The notes under the pieces are model-generated. The model saw nothing but the letters and a program-made list of their open reading frames with translations, made no database searches and was not told where the DNA came from. A DNA stretch of 13,815 nt. Source: Nitrospira sp. GTDB taxonomy: Bacteria > Nitrospirota > Nitrospiria > Nitrospirales > Nitrospiraceae. Positions 1 to 5,090 of this stretch are shown piece by piece (position 1 is the first letter of the stretch; the number at the start of each line of letters is the position of its first letter). Both the position numbers and the translations under genes were made by a program. Where the stretch lies: positions 1 through 13,815 of the forward strand of contig JAKDNQ010000042.1 of the NCBI GenBank assembly GCA_030456405.1, given 5' to 3'.

Positions 1-1
1 A

Positions 2-955
2 GACCGGCGGATCGGTCGAGCTTCGGCCCGCGCGGTACCCGTGGATGAGGCGCTGCGGATGGTGACGCGGTATGAGACCTGTTACACGGGCTGGACCGTC
101 AAGCATTTCCACGAATGCTGGTAGACCGAGCACGGTGGGCAACGCTCCTATAGCTGGACCAACGCGTGGCGCACCGCAAGAAGCGGCCGTGCATACCGTT
201 GCCCGGCATGATGCTCCATCAAGACGGCTCCACGCATGAGTGGGTGTCCGGCTGTCAGTGGGATGTGATTGTGACGTTGGATGATGCGACGACGGAGGTC
301 TATTCGGGCCTTCTTCGTTGAGGAAGAAGGGATCTGAGCAGCTTCCTGGGCCTGCGGGAGGTTATGGAGACGAAGGGGCTCTTCAGTTCCCTCTATACCG
401 ATCGGGGGTCGCACCATTGGTACACCGACGAGGCTGGGGCAAGGTCGATAAGAGTCGGCTGACGCAGGTGCATCGCGCCTTGCAGTTAGTAGGGATCATG
501 CTGATTCCTGCCTCTTCACCGGAAGCAGGGGGGAGCGGGTCTTCCGCACCCTGCAGGACCGATTGCCCAAGGAACAGGCGCTGGCCTGGGTCACGGAGAT
601 GGCGACGGCGAACCGGTATCTCGCTGAGCAGTTTCTCCCGACCTACAACCAGCGCGTTGCGGTGTTGGCCCCCGAAGCCGGAACGGCCTTCATCCCGTGG
701 ATCGGCACGCACCTCGCCGAGATTCTGTGTGTGCAAGACGAGCGGGTCGTGGCCAAGGACAATACCGTGCGGTATCAAGGGACGAGTCTGCAGATCCCCC
801 AGGACCCCCTCGGTTCCATAATGTAAAGGTCACCGTGCGAGTCCACGAATATCCGGATGGGACCTTAGCCGTGTTCCATGGGCTCAGGTGTCTGGCGCGG
901 TATCACGCGGATGGCCACTTGATCGAGACCGCGACCGATTCGCGCCGCTGCACAG
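2..955 (+). pseudogene. Decayed ISNCY/IS481-like transposase (rve integrase core), 5' end outside the window
   Basis: Read across frames, this stretch rebuilds most of a DDE transposase with an integrase core. Pieces seen in order: WTVKHFHECW (about 92-121), then an in-frame TAG at 122-124; LPGMMLHQDGSTHEW near 200-235, carrying the first catalytic Asp; LREVMETKGLF and LYTDRGSHHW (about 350-420), carrying the second Asp; LTQVHRALQLVGIMLIP; an SPEAGG/ERVFRTLQDRLP junction (about 515-570), where the third acidic residue is expected; and a C-terminal part with DNTVRYQGTSLQI and YPDGTLAVFHGL (about 760-880). Frame changes are needed near 170, 320-340, 440, 535 and 815. The motif order and spacing match my memory of ISNCY-type transposases. 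The gene cannot make a functional protein. Family placement comes from remembered motifs, not a search. The right-hand end is approximate. Confidence 0.8.
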
Positions 956-966
956 ACCCAACTCCT

Positions 967-988
967 CGATCAGGCGACCACCTGATCG
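967..988. repeat. Short perfect inverted repeat downstream of the transposase remnant
   Basis: CGATCAGG at 967-974 and CCTGATCG at 981-988 form an 8-bp perfect stem with a 6-nt loop. No T-run follows, so it is not a classic intrinsic terminator. It lies between the end of the transposase remnant and the terminal direct repeats and is probably part of the same element. Confidence 0.5.
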
Positions 989-1053
989 TTGATCCTAGAC
1001 CAACGGTGAACGATATTATTCGCGCGCGGTGCTATAAAATCAGAGCAGGAAAA

Positions 1054-1104
1054 ACCGGACAGATCATGGCTACATACACCGGACAAGTTAACTTGCTATC
1101 TACA
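1054..1104. repeat. Two 24-bp-spaced direct repeats, probable right end of the insertion element
   Basis: ACCGGACA occurs at 1054-1061 and again at 1078-1085, exactly 24 bp apart. Each copy is followed by a related tail: a TCATGGCTACATACA-like tail after the first and a TTAACTTGCTATCTACA-like tail after the second, sharing GCTA and TACA. Tandem copies of a transposase-binding unit near the tip are known at the ends of some IS families. Here they lie downstream of the decayed transposase and only about 40 bp before the first intact gene. The exact tip of the element and any target-site duplication cannot be fixed because the left end is outside the window. Confidence 0.5.
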
Positions 1105-1123
1105 CATTACCTCGTTGTATAAA
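1093..1123 (+). promoter_or_regulatory. Possible sigma-70-type promoter at the IS right end
   Basis: TTGCTA at 1093-1098 is followed by TGTATAAAAT starting at 1116. A 17-bp spacer gives TGTATA as the -10 box and a 19-bp spacer gives TATAAA. The position just upstream of the methyltransferase gene at 1141 would give a very short leader. The -35 box overlaps the second terminal repeat, so the element may supply an outward promoter. The match is weak. Confidence 0.25.
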
Positions 1124-1140
1124 ATGAGTGAGCAGAGGAT

Positions 1141-2931
1141 ATGCATGAAACGTCCCTAGTCAAAATGCGCGCGTTTGTCGCACGCTATCTCGCGGAACAT
1201 CGAGCTGCGCCGCTCTGTATTGTGGATGTCGGGGCTCGCTCGGTGCTCGGCGAGCAAACCTACCGGGAATTATTTACTGGTTCCATGTGGGAGCTTCGCG
1301 GTCTCGATATTGAGGCGGGTCAGAATGTCGATATTGCGGTCTCGAATCCGTACGAATGGAAAGAGCTAGCGGCGGAATGTTTCGATGTGGCGATATCCGG
1401 ACAAGCGCTTGAGCATGTGGAGTTTCCCTGGAAAATGGTTCGTGAGGCGTATCGAGTTCTTCGGCCCGGTGGTCTCTTTTGTTTGATTGTCCCGTCCTCT
1501 GGTGAAGAGCACCGGCACCCGGTCGATTGTTGGCGTTTTTATCCCGGTAGTATGCGTGCCCTGGCGAGTGAGTCGGGGTTCCGTGCCGTCGAGGTGTTTA
1601 CCGATGTTGGGTTAGGAAACTGGCAAGACACCTTCGCCGTATTTCAAAAGCCGATACTCCCTGCTGATGTCAAATCCTCATTCCTGTTTATGGAGGATCG
1701 GGGAGCCGCATTTGAGGAATATTATAAAGCGTTATCATCGCGACCCAGATCCGTTGCCTATTACCGGAATCTGGGCGAGGAGCTGAAATTACGCGGACGC
1801 GAGGTGGAGGCAGGTCTTGTATTCCGTATTGGGACAGAGGTGTTTCCAAAGGATGCGTCGTTGCGGAAACTCGTAGCGGTTGATCTTTTGTCCTCGGGTG
1901 AGCTGGTGGCGGCTGCGGAGCACCTAGTGACGCTTCTCGATGCTTGTCCGATTACTATGGCAAGTGTGGAGACCGCTGGCGAGATCTTTGAACAGCTCAG
2001 CCCCTCCCAGCGTGTGTACTATGGAAAGTTATTGCCCAGCGAGCCGTCGGCGCTGAAACACATTGCATACTTGGCCATGGAAGCCGAACATTACCGCTTG
2101 GCTGCGATCATCTGGGAGAGGCTGGCCAAGCTTGAACCGGCTGAGGAGACGCATCGAGAGCATTGGCTCATCTCGTTATGGGGGGCAGGAGAGCGTCAGG
2201 AGGCTCGAACACGATTCGCCCGATTGATTGAGGAGAAGCTGGCTGCCGGGGCGATCACTCGTACAACGGTTATCCAGCGAGTGATTGCTGCAGCCGGAGC
2301 CCAGCAGTATCTGGAGATCGGTGTCGAGCGGGGAATCAATTTCTTTCAAGTCGAGGTGGCTCAAAAGTTTGCGGTCGATCCGGCTTTCAAAATTCCTGGC
2401 GGAGCGCACGATTTCGACGGCCACCGATTTTTCGAAACGACGAGCGACCAGTTTTTTGAATCGGTTCCACCCGATATTGCCGAACGGGGCATTGATATTG
2501 CGCTTATCGATGGCTTGCATTCGTATGAACAGGCCTTGCGCGATGTGGAACATTGCCTGAAATATTTGAACCCGAATGGTCTGATCGTGATGCATGATTG
2601 TCTGCCGGCTTCCGAGGCCGAAGCTGCTCCGACCATGGAACTTGCGCGCAAGACCACGGGATTTCAGGGGCAATGGACTGGGGATGTCTATAAGGCGATT
2701 GTCCACTTGCGCGCGAGACGCCCAGATCTTTTTGTCGCGGTTCTCGATTGTGATCACGGCATCGGTCTCGTGAAACAAGGTGAGGCGGAGTCTCGGATAT
2801 CGGAGGAGGTCGAGAAGGTTCGGCGGTTGTCTTTTGCCGATCTTCGATTGGCGCCAGGCCATTGGCTGAATCTCAAGCTTGCATCATGGTTCGATGGGTG
2901 GATTCGCACGGCCTATTCTGCTCCACGTTAG
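1141..2931 (+). CDS. Fused double SAM-dependent methyltransferase with a helical middle region
   Basis: A 596-residue protein with two class I methyltransferase-like parts. Residues about 25-165 look like a Methyltransf_11 domain: IVDVGAR (27-33) fits motif I, FDVAISGQALEHVE (81-94) a motif II/acidic-loop region, and EAYRVLRPGGLFCLIVP (102-118) the typical post-motif strand. Residues about 195-375 are helical and TPR-like in character. Residues about 385-545 look like a Methyltransf_24-type domain: YLEIGVERGINFF (390-402), DIALIDGLHSYEQALRDVE (452-470) and NPNGLIVMHDCLP (478-489). The start follows AGAGG by only 2 nt, which is tighter than usual. An in-frame ATG at 1165 is the alternative but lacks a ribosome site. 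In this setting it probably methylates a sugar or glycan intermediate. The substrate is unknown. Confidence 0.8.
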   Translation: MHETSLVKMRAFVARYLAEHRAAPLCIVDVGARSVLGEQTYRELFTGSMWELRGLDIEAGQNVDIAVSNPYEWKELAAECFDVAISGQALEHVEFPWKMVREAYRVLRPGGLFCLIVPSSGEEHRHPVDCWRFYPGSMRALASESGFRAVEVFTDVGLGNWQDTFAVFQKPILPADVKSSFLFMEDRGAAFEEYYKALSSRPRSVAYYRNLGEELKLRGREVEAGLVFRIGTEVFPKDASLRKLVAVDLLSSGELVAAAEHLVTLLDACPITMASVETAGEIFEQLSPSQRVYYGKLLPSEPSALKHIAYLAMEAEHYRLAAIIWERLAKLEPAEETHREHWLISLWGAGERQEARTRFARLIEEKLAAGAITRTTVIQRVIAAAGAQQYLEIGVERGINFFQVEVAQKFAVDPAFKIPGGAHDFDGHRFFETTSDQFFESVPPDIAERGIDIALIDGLHSYEQALRDVEHCLKYLNPNGLIVMHDCLPASEAEAAPTMELARKTTGFQGQWTGDVYKAIVHLRARRPDLFVAVLDCDHGIGLVKQGEAESRISEEVEKVRRLSFADLRLAPGHWLNLKLASWFDGWIRTAYSAPR

Positions 2932-3025
2932 TGTTGGCTCAGGGGCTTGGTAGCGGCGGCGTCTCGCTTGTGTGCGTATTGCTTAATTTGGTCTTTGCGG
3001 GCTTGAATGGATAAAGGAGTTCAGG

Positions 3026-3862
3026 GTGGGCTATAGGCCGTTAAGGGGACTACGACGTCGCCGATATTTATTTTCTCTGCACCCTTGCTCAAACGTCGTG
3101 CGCAAGCGAGGGGAACCGGCAGACGCATGGATCGCGTCAGCCTATCAGCCCCGTCTGTCGCTGGAGCCGACGGATGGTCAATGGCCGCATGGCTGGGTCT
3201 TGTTTCAATCGCGGGTGGTCCGCGAAACGACCGATTACACTGCGCGACTATATCTTGATGTTGGAGAGGGACCCGTCAATGAGCGGTCTCTCGTCATTCC
3301 CGTAACACGCAAAGGCACGATAAACGAGTTGATTTTTTTACCGAATGGATTGGTCCGTCTTGACTGGTCTCCTATTGGAACTGCGGGCTCGTTCGAACAG
3401 GCGCCGATTCATATGACGGAAGTGGGAACGGTGGAACGCATGTATCGCATGGTGTGGCGTGTCTACTCCATGTATAAGAAACTGAGTCCGGATGAGCGGA
3501 CGATCAGTGGCCTCAGTTATTCCCGCATGGTGGTCGATCTACAGGGGGCGTACTCGGCGGTAGGGGTCCTGCGATCGTATATGCGGGCCTCCCACACAGG
3601 GGGCTTGCTAGAATGTCGTCGGGAGAATGGTATTGTCACTGCTCGGATACATGCCGATATCGTTATTGCTGTCCTTGAGCAGGCTGCAGCTGCCTTGTTT
3701 GTGCAAAATGGCGCCGTTTCTCACGGAGCCTCGAGCGAGCTGTCGCTGGTCAGGCGATATCTTTTTCCTCATTTGATCGAGCAAGTTCGGCAGAATTACG
3801 ATGTCGGGTCTATCAGTGTCCGGCTACAACAGTCGGTGCCTCCATCCGAAGGCAACGCTTGA
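3026..3862 (+). CDS. Stand-alone paralogue of the glycosyltransferase N-terminal region
   Basis: A 278-residue protein starting at GTG, with AAGGAG ending 7 nt upstream. I recognise no catalytic motif. Residues about 34-188 align collinearly with residues about 20-175 of the glycosyltransferase encoded at 5091-7292: HGWVLFQSR against SGWVLLRCR; KGTINELIFLP against IGIINELLYLP; EVGTVERMYRMVWRV against PVGPVQRIAGMWRRV; and MVVDLQGAYSAVGVLRSYMRA against LFLDLPEAYRIAGRFRMYAAA. The last 90 residues do not match the glycosyltransferase and its GT modules are absent. The first 33 residues are Arg-rich, with no clear signal peptide. It may be an accessory or binding protein for the same machinery, or a remnant of a duplicated glycosyltransferase gene that kept an open frame. 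The good ribosome site argues that it is translated. Confidence 0.7.
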   Translation: MGYRPLRGLRRRRYLFSLHPCSNVVRKRGEPADAWIASAYQPRLSLEPTDGQWPHGWVLFQSRVVRETTDYTARLYLDVGEGPVNERSLVIPVTRKGTINELIFLPNGLVRLDWSPIGTAGSFEQAPIHMTEVGTVERMYRMVWRVYSMYKKLSPDERTISGLSYSRMVVDLQGAYSAVGVLRSYMRASHTGGLLECRRENGIVTARIHADIVIAVLEQAAAALFVQNGAVSHGASSELSLVRRYLFPHLIEQVRQNYDVGSISVRLQQSVPPSEGNA

Positions 3863-3957
3863 GGGCCTCCTGGTGGTTGAACTTCTAGGGGACTTGCTGA
3901 GCAGACTACTAGGCCCACGACTCGCCGATCTTGTCTCAGCCAGGAGGGCTATCACTC

Positions 3958-4268
3958 ATGCCGAAGTTCCCAAAGCTATTCGGCGCTGCTCAGACTCTTG
4001 ACTCCTTGCGTTTCGCTGCACAGACCGATCATCTGGTGTCTGTGTGACAGGTTCTTCTTGCGCGTCCTGTTACGATGTCGTGGTTGTCCCACGGTCGCAG
4101 CTTCATGGCCAATCTCCTATTGTTGAATCAGCCACAGGGTACTCGCTTTCGGCGCCTTATGTCATTATGGTGAACAATATAAAGACGCTCCAATGGGGTT
4201 CAGATGGTGCTGGACAGTCTGTTCTCTCAGAAGCTCACCGAGCTTTGCATATCAAGAATATATGGTAA
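3958..4268 (+). pseudogene. Small ORF pair overlapping at GTGA, possibly one frameshifted gene
   Basis: An ATG at 3958 with AGGAGG at 3942-3947 (10-nt spacing) opens a 29-codon frame, beginning MPKFPKLFGAAQ and ending at TGA 4045-4047. A second frame opens with GTG at 4044 and runs 74 codons to 4268, so the two overlap by 4 bp (GTGA). The second product has coding-like patterns such as YDVVVVPRSQLHG, GYSLSAPYVIMVNN and GQSVLSEAHRALH. I do not recognise a family. Either the two are translationally coupled small genes, or a single gene of about 100 codons suffered one indel near 4044. The strong ribosome site on the first frame, with none on the second, fits both readings. Confidence 0.35.
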
Positions 4269-4491
4269 TAAGCTCGAATTAGTTTTATGTTGTTGCTCCA
4301 TAAGTTCGCACATGATTCGGACTGTTTTAATGGGGAACGTTGTGATGATGAAAAGCTGATACGGCAGGGTCAGACAGATCGAGGTTGAGGTGAACACCGA
4401 TCTTCATAAATATAATAATTACCAGTTAATCGTTGAGGTGGAGCTGAGGGTTTTTGGCGACGTTCTGTGAGGCGCCTGGTCCAGATTTTTT

Positions 4492-4515
4492 TCGCTCTGC
4501 CTCATGGCAGAGCGA
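4492..4515. repeat. Perfect 10-bp hairpin with 4-nt loop
   Basis: TCGCTCTGCC (4492-4501) and GGCAGAGCGA (4506-4515) are exact reverse complements separated by TCAT. A run of seven T lies immediately before the stem on the plus strand. An intrinsic terminator needs T after the stem, and read on the minus strand the stem is followed by A. It lies inside the methyltransferase relic. Confidence 0.6.
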
Positions 4516-4578
4516 GGTCACCACATTTTTCGATCGGGTCCCGTTCCACTATTCGCTGGCAGAGCTCGAGTGGATGGC

Positions 4579-4608
4579 TTGACAGGCAGGCATGGCGGTG
4601 CGTTACAT
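4579..4608 (+). promoter_or_regulatory. Candidate promoter for the HU-like gene
   Basis: A perfect TTGACA at 4579-4584 is followed after 18 bp by TTACAT at 4603-4608. This would start transcription near 4615 and give a leader of about 100 nt before the ATG at 4715. The -35 box is consensus but the -10 box lacks the conserved second-position A. The TTGACA also falls within the methyltransferase relic, so chance is possible. Confidence 0.25.
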
Positions 4609-4714
4609 CGGCGATTGGCGGGTACCCACAAGGCTCAAAATGCTTGGCTTCAAAACGGCTAACATGAAGAGGGATAGTGCAGTTCCTGTATAGTTATTAA
4701 TATGGAGGATGCAG

Positions 4715-5005
4715 ATGAAACCAAAGCCGAAGCTACTGAAACTGACCGAACTGGTAGAACGTATCAAGGAGAAGAAGCCGAATGCACTTGGCAAGATGCC
4801 GGAGAAGAAGGCGGCTGTCCTGATTCAGGCGGCTTTGGCTGAGCTTGGCAGGCGTATCGCAGCTGCGGAGGTGGGTGTAGTGAAAGTGCCGGGCATGGGC
4901 AGGTTCCAAGGCCGCATGGTCGAGAGGGAAAAGGATGGCAAGAAAGTGAATGTGAAGCGCATCGTCTTTCTGGCAGCGAAACCGAAGAGCAAGGAACAGG
5001 ATTAA
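4715..5005 (+). CDS. Small basic HU/IHF-like DNA-binding protein
   Basis: A 96-residue Lys-rich protein. An upstream in-frame ATG at 4709 abuts the GGAGG (4704-4708), so the ATG at 4715, with a 6-nt gap, is the better start. The product begins MKPKPKLLKLTELVERIKEK, has an Ala-rich helix (AAVLIQAALAELGRRI), then VVKVPGMGRFQGRMVERE and KKVNVKRIVFLAAKPK. The order (short helix, longer Ala/Leu helix, a strand ending in GxGxF, a basic arm region, then a V/I-x-F strand) resembles HU/IHF proteins, although the typical GRNP arm motif is absent. It may bind DNA as a nucleoid or regulatory factor, or be a divergent HU-like protein with another role. It lies 85 bp before the glycosyltransferase gene and may head that operon. 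Confidence 0.55.
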   Translation: MKPKPKLLKLTELVERIKEKKPNALGKMPEKKAAVLIQAALAELGRRIAAAEVGVVKVPGMGRFQGRMVEREKDGKKVNVKRIVFLAAKPKSKEQD

Positions 5006-5090
5006 CCCGTTCATTTCGGTCGGGGGATTCTTGCGCCGGGTCCATTCCGTCCGGGCGCTGTATCGCGTTGGCACCATGTAAGTCGAGCAC

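Larger units (their letters stand above)
4448..4693 (+). pseudogene. C-terminal fragment of a SAM-dependent methyltransferase, with in-frame stop
   Basis: One frame reads FLATFCEAPGPDFF, then WQSEVTTFFDRVPFHYSLAE, LEWMA, a TGA stop at 4580-4582, then QAGMAVRYIGDW and LKMLGF, ending with TAG at 4691-4693. This is the familiar tail of many Methyltransf_11/25-type proteins: an FLATF strand after the LRPGG turn, a phenylalanine- and tyrosine-rich stretch, a helix of the LE(W/A)MAxxAG type, then a YIGDW strand and a KMLxF end. The usual N-terminal SAM-binding part is missing, and the frame is broken just upstream by a TGA at 4445-4447, where GAGCTGAGGG would supply the expected LR in another frame. 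It is therefore a truncated and interrupted relic, not a product of the HU-like gene's operon. Confidence 0.6.
3863..4714 (+). other. Decayed intergenic stretch between the 278-residue gene and the HU-like gene
   Basis: About 850 bp with no convincing long gene. It holds a small possible gene pair (3958-4268), an AT-rich piece with many stops (about 4269-4430) in which I see only a TATAAT at 4411-4416 without a good partner box, and a broken methyltransferase C-terminus (4448-4693). The pattern looks like gene loss by deletion and point mutation, in line with the broken insertion element nearby. Confidence 0.6.

Noticed and set aside
2176..2862. Open frame of 228 codons on the minus strand inside the double methyltransferase gene
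   Set aside because: It lies wholly antisense to a gene with clear domain motifs, and its product has no recognisable pattern. It is a shadow of the real frame.
4492..4515. Hairpin as an intrinsic terminator
   Set aside because: The T-run precedes the stem on the plus strand and becomes an A-run after it on the minus strand, so neither direction has the needed U-tract.
4467..4667. 66-codon plus-strand frame in the decayed region
   Set aside because: The neighbouring frame gives the recognisable methyltransferase tail, so this is a shadow of the relic.
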